The position numbers and the translations under genes were made by a program. A stretch of 64,000 bases of DNA from Nitrososphaeraceae archaeon (GTDB lineage: Archaea > Thermoproteota > Nitrososphaeria > Nitrososphaerales > Nitrososphaeraceae), in assembly GCA_031316115.1 (NCBI GenBank), contig JALDRC010000004.1, positions 186,001 through 250,000 on the forward strand. The letters run 5' to 3'. Of the stretch, positions 9,338 to 18,826 are shown in pieces; the first letter of the stretch is position 1; each line of letters starts with the position of its first letter. The notes below the pieces were generated by a model. That model was not told the origin of the DNA, ran no database searches, and saw only the letters and a list, made by a program, of their open reading frames with translations.

Positions 9338-9670
9338 TTATTCTGTTTGTACTAGAACATCACCTATTTCATCTGGTGATGTATCATTAATAGGTACATT
9401 TACTTGACCTAACTGATCTCGCACCTGAGTTTCAATGTCTTGAAGACTTTGTGATACTAATTCATCATCACCGTCTGCCAATGCCGCGTTAGCTTGATCA
9501 ACTGAATTTAGTATTTTTGTAAGTGAGTCTACTGGAAATTGTACTGTATTATCTTCCTGAGCATAGGCTTGAGATCCTTGATATAATGAAAACCCTGCAG
9601 AGCCAAGCATGGAAATGGCTATCACTACTGATATGGTTTTGTTCAGTCCAATTTTCGATATTATATTCAT
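9338..9670 (-). CDS. Small exported protein of unknown function
   Basis: 110 residues with a signal peptide: a charged start, the hydrophobic run ISVVIAISMLGSAGF, and a likely cleavage after SQAYAQ. The mature part is acidic and helical (SLTKILNSVDQANAALADGDDELV), with regularly spaced Asp/Glu and few aromatic residues. Small secreted proteins of this kind with an AYAQE-like cleavage site are common in Nitrososphaeria. No enzyme motif is present. It stands alone on the minus strand, convergent with wtpC. Confidence 0.75.
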   Translation of the reverse strand: MNIISKIGLNKTISVVIAISMLGSAGFSLYQGSQAYAQEDNTVQFPVDSLTKILNSVDQANAALADGDDELVSQSLQDIETQVRDQLGQVNVPINDTSPDEIGDVLVQTE

Positions 9671-9768
9671 GATTAATATAAGTTAGCTTTTAAATATTTA
9701 AAAGTATTGTATTGAAAAATGATAATAAAACAAATGTTTCTCTTGTCTAGGTGTCGATATATTTTTTC

Positions 9769-9784
9769 TATTAGTACTTTATTG
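9769..9784 (+). repeat. Left target-site duplication of the IS481-like element
   Basis: The 16 bases TATTAGTACTTTATTG directly before the left terminal repeat recur with one mismatch directly after the right terminal repeat (10593-10608). Confidence 0.75.
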
Positions 9785-10592
9785 TGTATTATCCCACCAT
9801 ATGTGTTACACTCCCATTATACACTTGTACTGGTATTATGTAGTTCAATGACATATGTACTCTTTTGTTATTATAGTATTTAATGAATTGCTCATGTTTT
9901 TTTGATTCTTGGTCTTTCAACTTCATACATCCAATTCCATCTCTCGATCTTTCCAAGTACAGTAGGTTTTGCTATACGACCCATAACATGGTATATGTCA
10001 TGTTCCTTGTATAAAGAATCATAATCTAATTGCAATGTAGAATGTGAATTATAGAACTCTGAACCGCGGTAAGTTAGCATTTGTAATGGCTTCCCATACT
10101 ATCTAATGGTGTGTTTTAATAGATGGCTAATCTTGTCTGATGTACCTTCTATACATTTGATAGATGATAATATATATCTGCTGTGATCATCAAAAATCGA
10201 TATCAACCATTTTCCTTCATTTTCTATAACTTTTAGTTCAAATTGTCATAATTCATTTGGAAATTTACGCTCAAATCTTATTCACTTCTTAACTGTACTA
10301 CTTTGTGTTCTATCTTTTTATCTATTCTATGGATTTTATGTGGTCTTCTAGAATTATTTTTTAATCCATCTAATCCTTCTTTTCTATGCTTTTTCCAGTA
10401 TCTATAGAAACTTATTCTTGATATGTGTGCATGTTTACATATGTCAGTTACTTTCCATTTTTCGAGTTATGTCTTATACGCCATCTTCTTATCTTTTCTG
10501 GATCCAGTCTATACTGCATTTAGTGTAACAACAACACTCCTTAGTCTTATTACCGAGTAAAAAGAGTAGAACAGATGTCATGGGATAATACA
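9785..10592 (-). mobile_element. Decayed IS481-like insertion sequence with intact ends
   Basis: An 808-base element. Its ends are exact 12-base inverted repeats, TGTATTATCCCA at 9785-9796 and its complement at 10581-10592, with weaker matching further inward (about 22 of 29). The TGT...ACA termini fit IS3/IS481-type transposons. It is framed by a 16-base direct repeat with one mismatch. The single gene inside is a broken rve-type (DDE) transposase. No other element in the window shares these ends. Confidence 0.8.
9892..10519 (-). pseudogene. IS481-like transposase, inactivated
   Basis: Reading from ATG at 10519 in shifting frames gives recognisable pieces: an N-terminal helix-turn-helix part with YWKKHRKEGLDGLKNNSRRP, then ELWQFELK interrupted by a TGA at the Trp position. 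Next come WLISIFDDHSRYILSS, a stop after LKHTIR, and the last part LTYRGSEFYNS...LGKIERWNW. The second catalytic Asp of LTDRGSEF is Tyr here, and the Glu of GKIERW is kept. Several stops and frameshifts make the gene non-functional. The domain is the integrase core typical of IS481/IS3 transposases. Confidence 0.8.
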
Positions 10593-10608
10593 TATTAGTA
10601 CTTAATTG
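10593..10608 (+). repeat. Right target-site duplication of the IS481-like element
   Basis: TATTAGTACTTAATTG, directly after the right terminal inverted repeat, is 15 of 16 identical to the left copy at 9769-9784. The single difference is T to A at position 12. Confidence 0.75.
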
Positions 10609-10846
10609 GTTAATTTAAAAATATCCCTAAAATTATTCTAGAAATTCTATTTATTCTTTGGAGAAAAATAAAAAATTCTAACAACTTTATTAACTGATTA
10701 AGATTATTAAATATTTATTTTTGTTACATAGTATGAATTACATCTTTTCGGAATTTGACTAGAATAAATAAAAATGCAATCCAAAATATAAAAAAGAATT
10801 ATTAGTTATTGGAATATATTGTTGATAAACATAACAGAGTTATTAG

Positions 10847-11176
10847 TTGAAAGATAAATTTACAATTACTGCGGAAATTAGTGTTATACCAATTCGTATA
10901 AACAATAAAAGCACAGGGATGAGTGAAGAGATCGCTGCTGTATATGATGCTATAAAAGAAATAAAAAATACCAAAATAACTCTTACTGCAATGGGTACTC
11001 AGATCGAAGCAAAAAATTTAGAAAACATATTAGAAGCAGTAGAAATATCACATAAAATCCTTAGAGAAAAAGGTATTACGCGAATAATATCATCAATAAG
11101 AATTGATGAAAGAACTGACAAATATCAAACACTAAATACAAAAATAAATTCTGTGAAACAAAAACTTAAAAAATAA
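10847..11176 (+). CDS. MTH1187/YkoF-type thiamine-binding domain protein
   Basis: 109 residues, one ferredoxin-like domain. It starts with ITAEISVIPIR, then STGMSEEIAAVYDAIK, LTAMGTQIEA and ILEAVEISHKILREKGITRI, which is the pattern of the DUF77/MTH1187 family. Family members form tetramers; some bind thiamine or a related ligand, but the biological role is not settled. The start is TTG at 10847 (no ATG is available). It stands alone, with AT-rich DNA on both sides. Confidence 0.82.
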   Translation: MKDKFTITAEISVIPIRINNKSTGMSEEIAAVYDAIKEIKNTKITLTAMGTQIEAKNLENILEAVEISHKILREKGITRIISSIRIDERTDKYQTLNTKINSVKQKLKK

Positions 11177-11663
11177 AATTACCCTAACTTATTTGTACTA
11201 TATAAAGACATATACTAGTTCAGTAATTATATTATGTCTATTTAGTTTACTTTAACTATATCCTAAGAATATACGAATAGATAGATAAACTAGTTAAATT
11301 TAAAAATAATGATTCAAGCCTAGAGAACTAAAATATGGAGTTATTGTAATCTACAAGATCTCATTTGATTGTATCAGAGGGATTTCAATGAAGATATAGG
11401 TATGTCTATGTAATATTAGATTATATTTTGAATTCTAAATATATTATTAATACAGTCTAGTTTCTCTCTTTATGTCTCCTTTATGGTAAAATTATTATAT
11501 CAAATCATTATTTTGGAAAACATTTTATCAATATATTTTTTTTATTATTACATTGTGATTTAGTACGTAATGATTTGATTATTAAAAGAGTAAATTTTCA
11601 ACGTGGTGAGAAACCAAAAAACATAAACAGTTGTAGTCGTATGAATTATAATTAGGATAGAAA
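11177..11663. other. Intergenic stretch, no gene seen
   Basis: About 490 bases of AT-rich DNA. No open frame with coding character, no tRNA and no clear repeat was seen. The promoter of the following hydrolase gene must lie in its last 100 bases, but no box could be chosen with confidence. Confidence 0.4.
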
Positions 11664-12629
11664 TTGATAGATCTACATTATTATTCATCCCTCAAAAGTT
11701 TTTTGTTTTTTGGCATTTGTTTTTATATATTATGTATAGGAGTGATATCTAAATCTAATGCACAAAATTTTATAAATGATAGCGAAAAGATACAGTATAA
11801 ACATTATAAAACATTAGTGAATGGAATTTTCATTCATTATGTAATAAGTGGTAAAGGAGAGCCTATTGTTTTATTACATGGTTGGCCAGAAACATGGTAT
11901 GAATGGACTGGTATTATTCCTGGATTAATTTATAACAACTATAGCATAATAGCTCCGGATCTGAGGGGTTTAGGAGATTCAGAAAAACCACAAAGTGGAT
12001 ATGACACAAAAACTGTTGCGGAAGATGTTTTTCAATTAATAAAAAAACTTGGTTTTAGTAAAGTCTATGTTGTAGCTCATGACCTTGGAGGACCTGTTGC
12101 ATATTCTTTAGCCTCTGCACATCCTGAAAAAATACGAAAGATGATCATACTAGATACCTTATTACCAGGTTTTGGATTAGAAGAAGCTGGAAACTTTTCT
12201 CCTAATGGATTATGGCATTTTTCATTCCATGCAGTCAGGGATCTGCCAGAAAAATTAATTGATGGAAGAGAAGATATTTATCTTAATTGGTTTTATGATC
12301 ATGGAACTTACAACCAATCCGCGATAAATGCCGATCATCGAGATGAATACATCAAACAATATTCAAAACCTGGTGCAATGCGTGCAGGTTTTGAATATTA
12401 TAGAGCAATATTTGAAGATGCTGAACAAAATAGAGAATATGGAAAAGAAAAGATAGATATTCCATTATTAACAATAGGTGGAGATACTGCCATAGGCAAT
12501 TTTACGACGAGTACATTTAAAAAGATTGCAAATAATGTTACTGGGATAACATTAAAGAATACAGGACATTTTATTCCAGAAGAAAGACCAGATCTTTTGA
12601 TAGGACAGATACTTGATTTTTTTAAATAA
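11664..12629 (+). CDS. Exported alpha/beta hydrolase, epoxide hydrolase / dehalogenase type
   Basis: 321 residues. Residues 10-35 form a signal peptide (SFLFFGICFYILCIGVI, with a cut near SNAQ), so the enzyme acts outside the membrane. The fold is clear: oxyanion motif LHGWPETWYEW, DLRGLGDSEKP, and the nucleophile elbow VAHDLGGPVAYSLA with Asp as nucleophile, as in epoxide hydrolases and haloacid dehalogenases. The catalytic His is in NTGHFIPEERPD. The acidic third residue is probably in the DTAIGN region. The start is TTG at 11664. The substrate cannot be told. It has no operon partner. Confidence 0.85.
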   Translation: MIDLHYYSSLKSFLFFGICFYILCIGVISKSNAQNFINDSEKIQYKHYKTLVNGIFIHYVISGKGEPIVLLHGWPETWYEWTGIIPGLIYNNYSIIAPDLRGLGDSEKPQSGYDTKTVAEDVFQLIKKLGFSKVYVVAHDLGGPVAYSLASAHPEKIRKMIILDTLLPGFGLEEAGNFSPNGLWHFSFHAVRDLPEKLIDGREDIYLNWFYDHGTYNQSAINADHRDEYIKQYSKPGAMRAGFEYYRAIFEDAEQNREYGKEKIDIPLLTIGGDTAIGNFTTSTFKKIANNVTGITLKNTGHFIPEERPDLLIGQILDFFK

Positions 12630-12950
12630 CTTTTTTATCCTGAAATTTGGGTAATTTAGATCTCTTTACTTTTGAATAGTTAATCTCAGTTAATCTTATA
12701 ACATATATTTTAATAATCTAAAATTAATACAAATAACCAAAATTTAATGTTATTCTTTATAGAATTAATTCTTATTATAAATCTTTAATTGTTATAGAAT
12801 TTTTGCTTGATTGTATCAATATTGTTTATTGTTTATTTGATTTTGCAATAAAAATTTATTTTTTTAAATTTCAAGTATATTTTTGAATATATTTTATTAA
12901 AAAGGAATGTTTTTGATATTTAAATAAAAAAAAGGAAAAAATTTATTTAT
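12630..12950. other. Convergent intergenic stretch, no gene seen
   Basis: About 320 very AT-rich bases between two converging genes. T-runs on both strands could serve as archaeal terminators. Nothing else was recognised. Confidence 0.4.
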
Positions 12951-13508
12951 TTAACGGTTGTAGGATCTTTCTATTTTTTTTGCGTAATTAAAGTTATTTT
13001 GCACAATGTCATTGTAATATCGTTGTGTAAGTTCTACTGTTTTACTAAAATGTTCTACACCACCAATAGCTATTTCATTTATAGTATTTGTTATGTTGAT
13101 TGTACCATCTTGTATGTTTCTGTTTAATGTATTATATGTTTCAGAATATCGTTCTGGAATATTGAAATTTTCCCAATATGATTTATAGGTATTATCTAAA
13201 AGGTGAGCGTAAGATGATTGATATGTATTAATAATATTTTTCTGTAGCTCGATTGTATTATTTGATATTTCTTGTGATGTTTTGACAATCTGTTCTTGAA
13301 ATTTTCTAAAGCTGTCTACATTCTTTTCGAATATTCTTGTATTATCTTCTTGAAATTTATTAATATTCTTATTGATTGTAGCTGTGGTTTCAGATAGGTT
13401 AGAGGTGGTATCCTTAAATTGTTGTTTTTGTTGTTCTAAATATTTTTCTGTAGATTCCTTAAATTTGTTTGCGCTGTCTTTTATTTCATCTTTTTTGGTT
13501 GAAGACAT
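12951..13508 (-). CDS. Coiled-coil protein of unknown function
   Basis: 185 residues, almost entirely helical and polar: Lys/Glu/Gln/Asn-rich heptads (KFKESTEKYLEQQKQQFKDT, TTATINKNINKFQEDNTR), with no Cys and no membrane segment. In length and composition it recalls phasin-like or apolipoprotein-like helical bundles, which coat granules or membranes, but no specific family motif can be pointed to. It starts at ATG 13508. It has no neighbours within an operon distance. Confidence 0.7.
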   Translation of the reverse strand: MSSTKKDEIKDSANKFKESTEKYLEQQKQQFKDTTSNLSETTATINKNINKFQEDNTRIFEKNVDSFRKFQEQIVKTSQEISNNTIELQKNIINTYQSSYAHLLDNTYKSYWENFNIPERYSETYNTLNRNIQDGTINITNTINEIAIGGVEHFSKTVELTQRYYNDIVQNNFNYAKKIERSYNR

Positions 13509-15238
13509 ATTTCATAGATGTATTAGTAAATAGATAAATATTAGTACTAATTACTATATATTTTTCATTTTATTATATAGAAATTATAATTCAAATTATA
13601 ATATAATCAATCAAAGAATTTATAAAAGGTACGCTTATGCCTAGGTAAATAGAAATTATAGATAAGAATTTAGGAATTTTATAGTATTTGGCTAGGAAAG
13701 TATTGAATTATAGAAAAAACTACCTCAGAGAATATAGAATATTATAATTAGTAGATTTGACATCTGTATGGGAAGAGCTTTATAACTGGATATCTGAAAG
13801 AGATTTGGAAGTTTGATCTTGATACAAAAATGAAAGGAGTATCAGTTATGAATCATACTTCGAAATATCCATGAAAAGAAGATACACCATGTGCTACTAG
13901 GGTCTTACCGTTAGAAATATTTAGATAATAACGAGAATTAAACATTGAAGTATTCAGCAATAGATCCTCCTTATTTGGCTACCAAATGTAGTATAAGATA
14001 TTATCGCAATGAGGCGGATAGAGTATTATGTATCAAATCATATCCAAAGGTGATAAAACATTATTGCGCACATCTACATATTGCTCCAACATACATCGTA
14101 CAAATGAACTTGATATGTAACTTTGCATGCCAGGTAAGTGATATACTAGTATTTATTTATAGGCCGTCAGAGCGTGTAGGTATTCCACATGAAATTTCAA
14201 CAAAATGTTTATGGGTTATTAGCGTAACAAACTGCTCTCATGCTAAATGTTTAGAGTTGTTATTCTAGGGTTTGGAAATGTAGGATAGTTTAATTCTTGA
14301 CTGCTTGTTCAATATGTGTTAATTGTAATAGAGATACAGGTTATTTTAGGATTTATTTTTAACAGATCGAGAAATGTTCTCAATATTCCAAAGGTAATGA
14401 AAGTTGTGAAAGAAAAATGCAAAGCTATCCTAACTGGAATATTGTCGATATTACATCGTAGATTAAGATGAAATCTCACTAATTTAGATATTTTTATTCC
14501 AGCGTCTATGTGGTGTATTATAAATAATAGAACTGTATCAAAACCACTTGAATATATTGTTAAAATGATTTCAGAATATGGCAAAAAATATACGTGCTAC
14601 AGATGATGCCTGAGAATATGTATTCAAGAACAGAATCTAGTTGCTACTGTATGTCCTGCATTATGTTTGAGATGTCATTGGTTCTTTTGTTGGATATAGA
14701 GAGATGGTATAAAAGGTAACGTTTGATCTTGTATAGATTAATATAATTAAAAAACTGAAAGTATTTACATATATTATAATAAAGGAAGAAAATTCAAGAA
14801 ACAACACTATCTTGTTTTCCAAACAAATAGTGTATAGAACAATGTTGTTGAAAAAAGCTCAATAATTGTAGTCAGTGAAGCTTATCATAAAAATAATATC
14901 TTATCAATATAGGGAGAGTTTGCAAAAATATATTTTATGAGATATAGAAATTTGTTATAATTCATTTTTTATTTTAATGTGTTATGCATTAGCATGAAAG
15001 GTACTTTCAAAGTGATTCTTGTAATGAGAGATTTCTTTCCAATATAAAATTGAATTATATAGTAATATGGATTGAAAATAATATCTATGATATATTTTAA
15101 TCTGATTATCATAAACAGACTTATGTATCTAAAAGTAAAGTAAATTTTTATTATTGATAAATATATTGCATTAAAAATTCCTAATTCAGTCCAAATTGTT
15201 TATATATGTTTATTAAGTGATACTACTTATACTACCTA
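13509..15238. other. Long non-coding stretch with decayed sequence
   Basis: About 1.7 kb with no intact gene. Short open frames (for example at 13945-14268 and 14309-14584) are not in recognisable families and their composition does not look coding. Parts at 13720-14270 and 14390-14620 have locally lower AT and broken open frames, which suggests old gene or IS relics. No terminal repeats were found. Confidence 0.4.
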
Positions 15239-15778
15239 CTATCGTCCATTTCTCAGAGTATTGTTACATATTGCACAAAAGTTTCTTCCTTTAAAATCTG
15301 TGTCGTACAGTGAATTACTAAAATACATCACACATTTTTTATTATAACAGTGAGATAAATCAAAAGTATGACCCAGTTCATGGATCGCTTCTTTTACAAT
15401 TCTTCTATGGAATAACGATTCATCAGGTTTGAGTCCATAGAATTCTCTTAATCTTGGAAGATATATTGCTGCTAGACTTCCTCCTTTATATGCTTCACCA
15501 AATACAAAATTTAGATTATCTGAATATGCATCCAGATCACATATAACCAAAATTTTCTTTCTTTTTGTTGTTGATTTTATTTGATTTGAAAACCACGTTA
15601 ACAAGTCGAAGGATCTCACTTGATTTCTATTTTTGTCTATAAAATTCTCCATATTAATTTTTAAGGAAGAGGCAATGTTCACATTGTAACTAGGAAATTC
15701 TTAAGATATAGAATTAGCTAATAAATTCAAAATTTCATAATCAATTGTTGTTTGAACAGGTTGTATAATAATCTGCAT
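15239..15778 (-). pseudogene. amzA: Archaemetzincin metalloprotease with an in-frame stop
   Basis: The C-terminal 147 codons hold the complete zinc motif HELGHTFDLSHCYNKKCVM and a later CAIC, as in archaemetzincins (HExxHxxGxxHCx4CxM...CxxC). The conserved Gly of the motif is Asp. Upstream of the GTG at 15682 the frame continues with family-like N-terminal sequence from ATG at 15778 (MQIIIQPVQTTIDYE), then a TAA at codon 29, then EFPSYN. At a full length of 180 codons it equals normal family size, so a single nonsense change splits it. It is either a pseudogene or a protein shortened at the N-terminus. Confidence 0.78.
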
Positions 15779-15943
15779 TTCTTTAATAGTATCTATTATT
15801 GATTAACAATTTTAAAAGATGTTGTAAACTTGAATTTTAATTGTAATAAATTTAATTTTTAAAATATTGACTGCATAATAGCTGTTATTTTACATTTATG
15901 TATTTTAACACAAATTCACGAACATTTCTTTTAATTAGCAAAG

Positions 15944-16081
15944 TTATTTATTAAACGCAAATTCTTTTTCGAATTTTTCTTCTGATTTTCTCTTATTATC
16001 ATAGAAGAACTGTATTACAAGAGCTGTAGCAGTTATAACTAAGCCACCTACTACACCAAACAACATGACTTCACAACCCAT
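15944..16081 (-). CDS. 45-residue single-span membrane protein
   Basis: A short open frame from ATG 16081 to TAA: a brief N-terminus with MGCEVMLFG, one membrane helix (VVGGLVITATALVIQFFY), then a charged tail (NKRKSEEKFEKEF). This shape matches a second small protein at 32114-32242. Such one-helix proteins with a basic/acidic cytosolic tail are frequent in Nitrososphaeria genomes; their role is unknown. A TATA-like TTAAAATA lies about 30 bases before the start, directly after an inverted repeat (16132-16149). Confidence 0.6.
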   Translation of the reverse strand: MGCEVMLFGVVGGLVITATALVIQFFYDNKRKSEEKFEKEFAFNK

Positions 16082-16131
16082 ACTATATCATATATGCTCT
16101 GATATATTTTAAGTTATTTCTTTAACTGTGA

Positions 16132-16149
16132 CCGATCAAAGAGGATCGG
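16132..16149. promoter_or_regulatory. Inverted repeat before the 45-residue membrane protein
   Basis: CCGATC-AAAGAG-GATCGG is a perfect 6+6 hairpin and unusually GC-rich for this region. It lies 51 bases upstream of the small gene start and just upstream of its TATA-like box, a place for a regulator site. It has no T-run, so a terminator is less likely. Confidence 0.35.
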
Positions 16150-16518
16150 ATATAGACAACGCATTGATAAACAAGATGACAATGGTTATTGTATAAAAAT
16201 AAAACATAGTATATAAAAACTCGAAAAAATAATTTTCCTACTTCAAGGATTCTATATTCCTCATAAAAAAAAGGTATATTTTGACTCCCTTAATTTAAAA
16301 TACTATCCAACCGTCTATCATCTAAAATAATCGATATTATTTACGTCAGCCTCATTATATATAGAAATAAAGAATTGTATCCAGTTATGTACATGAAATA
16401 TACTACAGTCATTTTGTCTGCAGTGACAGTAAGCATCAAAGATTTCTATTCTTTCTTTAAAAAAATTGATCAAAATCTTTATACAATAACCTAAACTTTC
16501 ATGAAAGCGTATTTCGAT

Positions 16519-17244
16519 TTATTTGATTTTAAAAGAGTTTATTATTATTTTAGCCTCTTGCAGATATTTCTCATAGTTTTCATTTGATCCTTTAAATTGA
16601 AGTACATATGCTTGATTGCCATTTATTGTCAATATACTCAAAATCTTACTCTGAATATTATTATAATTACTATTATTTTGAGACCTAACATCAGATTCTT
16701 CAATATATTCTATTTGATGAGCTGGGTTTCCTGCAAGATAGGTAGAATTAGAATTTATGATATTAATACTATTGTTCAAAAGTCCCGGAATCTGTTTTTC
16801 TTTCATAAATCTGGAAGTAAAATTATCTAAAGTCTCTTCAGCCGGAGATAAAGGATAAAATTTTATCATCAAGTAAGGTAATTTGTAGACACCTTCAAAA
16901 AAAATATATCCTAGTTGCGAATACGACATTGTAAGAAGGGGAGCTTCGATTAAATCCGCCGTTGAAGGATACTCAAATTGAATTCCAAAATAGCTATTTG
17001 TATAGGTTTCGGTAAGTTGAGTTTCATTTGACTTTTTCAATTGAGAATCAGAATCAGCGAATATCTCTTTTATTTTATTATTTTGATGATTATTTATTGA
17101 AAACTGTTTATTTATTGTTGGCTCCTGAACAATATAGATAGGTGTTAAAATAAAGAGAAATATGAATAGTATTGTGATTGATGAAGTCAAAAATAAGGAA
17201 TTGATGAATTTCAAGGTCTTAAGAGCAGTATTATTCTCATTCAA
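16519..17244 (-). CDS. Membrane-anchored PsbP-like protein
   Basis: 241 residues. Residues 15-38 are a membrane anchor (INSLFLTSSITILFIFLFIL), followed by a polar Asn/Gln-rich linker. From about residue 85 there is a PsbP-like domain: YFGIQFEYPSTAD, then KFYPLSPAEETLDNFTSRFM, then LAGNPAHQIEYIE, and the end of the type AYVLQFKGSNENYEKYL...IINSFK. PsbP-type domains in archaea are extracellular and of unknown role; the name comes from the plant photosystem protein. It faces the outside if the anchor is a signal anchor. It is a single gene. Confidence 0.75.
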   Translation of the reverse strand: MNENNTALKTLKFINSLFLTSSITILFIFLFILTPIYIVQEPTINKQFSINNHQNNKIKEIFADSDSQLKKSNETQLTETYTNSYFGIQFEYPSTADLIEAPLLTMSYSQLGYIFFEGVYKLPYLMIKFYPLSPAEETLDNFTSRFMKEKQIPGLLNNSINIINSNSTYLAGNPAHQIEYIEESDVRSQNNSNYNNIQSKILSILTINGNQAYVLQFKGSNENYEKYLQEAKIIINSFKIK

Positions 17245-17369
17245 ATATAAATTCTGGTTCTATCAAGATATGAAAATTTAGTTTAAATCTAGATTCATTT
17301 TATTATAGCTTTTAAAAATATCCTTTATATTAGTAGATAATGTAAAATAGTTAATTAGAAGTTAATATG

Positions 17370-17974
17370 TTATTTCTTTTGATCTTCATATTTTGCCAAT
17401 TTTTTAATTAATTTATTTTTAACTTCTTCCCACTCTGGTTCTATAATGCTATAACATACGGTATGTCTTATCCTTCCATCCCTCATTATTTTATGATAAC
17501 GTAAAACTCCGTCTTTTTTGCCACCTAATCTCTTTATTGCTCTTCGTGAAACAGTATTGAGAACATCTGTACGGATTTCTACAGCTATGCATCCTAGTTT
17601 TTCAAAGGCATATTGTAACATCAGGAATTTTGCTTCAGTATTAACATATGTCTTTCGCCACGATTTGGCTATCCAAGTATGGCCTATCTCAAGTCTATAG
17701 TTATCATAATCAATATTTAGATAACGAGTGGTACCAACTATCGTATTAGAATCTTTATGTATAATTATAAATGGCAAAATAACACCATTTTTTTGCAACT
17801 CCACCATCCTTTGTATATATATAGGAATTTCATTAGATTTTGGAAATTGAGAAAAACGATTATTCCATATCTCCCATCTTTTGCTGCAAGAGTAAGACCT
17901 TCTATATCATTAATCGACGGAGGACGCAGGACAATATGTCTCCCATAAAGTGTTATCTGTTTTATTTCTAACAC
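17370..17974 (-). pseudogene. GNAT acetyltransferase (RimJ/RimL type) with a frameshift
   Basis: Two overlapping frames make one protein. The first (from 17974) gives ITLYGRHIVLRPPSINDIEG and LAAKDG. The second continues from the same place with IWNNRFSQFPKSNEIP, then FIIIHKDSNTIVGTTRYLNID, RLEIGHTWIAKSWRKTYVN, LGCIAVEIRTDVLNTVSRRA, and IKRLGGKKDGVLRYHKIM. This is the usual RimJ-like family (acetyl-CoA-dependent, acting on amines or protein N-termini). The shift is one base in a GGG run near 17880. A sequencing error would restore a normal gene of about 201 residues. Confidence 0.75.
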
Positions 17975-18332
17975 ATTATATATCCAAATAAAGTAAATAT
18001 AAATGAAAAAATATCTAGATATTTACAATGTTAGAATATATAAGAGTGTATTCATTTTTAGAAGGTCATATTTATCATATTAGATTTTGAATTATTAGTT
18101 AAAAATGTAAAAACAAACATATAGTAAGATGGATGAATATATCCTATTACATGAATATATAATTAATGGCTCCTTTATGTTATTATGATATAAAATTTCC
18201 TAATATATCATTCCTTAAATCATCAATTAGATAACAGATAATAAAGATATTTGAAAATTAAAATACCAGCTTCAATACTTGAATTTATTACTATAATTTT
18301 AGGAATTAAGAGTAGTAATAAGATAACATAAT
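17975..18332. other. Intergenic stretch, no gene seen
   Basis: About 360 AT-rich bases upstream of the GNAT gene and downstream of the DUF4242 gene. No open frame or structured RNA was recognised. Confidence 0.4.
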
Positions 18333-18566
18333 TCAAATTTCTTTTATTTCATAAATTATCTCACATTTAACTTTATATTTTTCATGATGTTTAACAACTG
18401 CTTCTTTATTTGGTGCATCTAATATACAGAAGATCACACCAGCTTCAATATTATAAAAAAACTTTTCAACTTTGACACCAAACTCATCAATAGGTTGTTC
18501 CATAGCTGTTTTTAGAATGGTTTCATCTACCTGTATTTTTGCATGTGAATCTAGGAATTTGGGCAT
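18333..18566 (-). CDS. DUF4242-type small protein
   Basis: 77 residues: MPKFLDSH at the start, a helix, DEFGVKVEKFFYNIEAG, then FCILDAPNKEAVVKHHEKY and EIIYEI at the end. This is the whole pattern of DUF4242, a small ferredoxin-like fold; a bacterial member is reported to bind nickel. The pair of His in VKHHEKY and the His near the start are the candidate ligands. Biological role unknown. Single gene. Confidence 0.8.
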   Translation of the reverse strand: MPKFLDSHAKIQVDETILKTAMEQPIDEFGVKVEKFFYNIEAGVIFCILDAPNKEAVVKHHEKYKVKCEIIYEIKEI

Positions 18567-18826
18567 TATTGATAAAGATAGTATATACAGTTATAAAATT
18601 CAATTGAAATATTATATAATGATTTTAAATAATTTAGTGAAGAGCTTGTCGCATTTATTTTGCAATAAATTAAGTAAATTTAGCTTCTTGTATAATACAA
18701 ATTTCCCGACATATCTATTTCTATAATCAAAAAACAAATAATATAATTAGATCACTTTTTTGTTATTGAGTATAAAATAAAGATAAATTAAATGTTTTAA
18801 AAGAAGTAGAAAAGAATTCAATTAAG

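Noticed and set aside
13945-14584. Two open frames (13945-14268 +, 14309-14584 -)
   Set aside because: No recognised family, no good start context, and surrounding DNA appears decayed.
16132-16149. Intrinsic terminator
   Set aside because: Hairpin without a T-run, and placed upstream of a small gene; a regulator site fits better.
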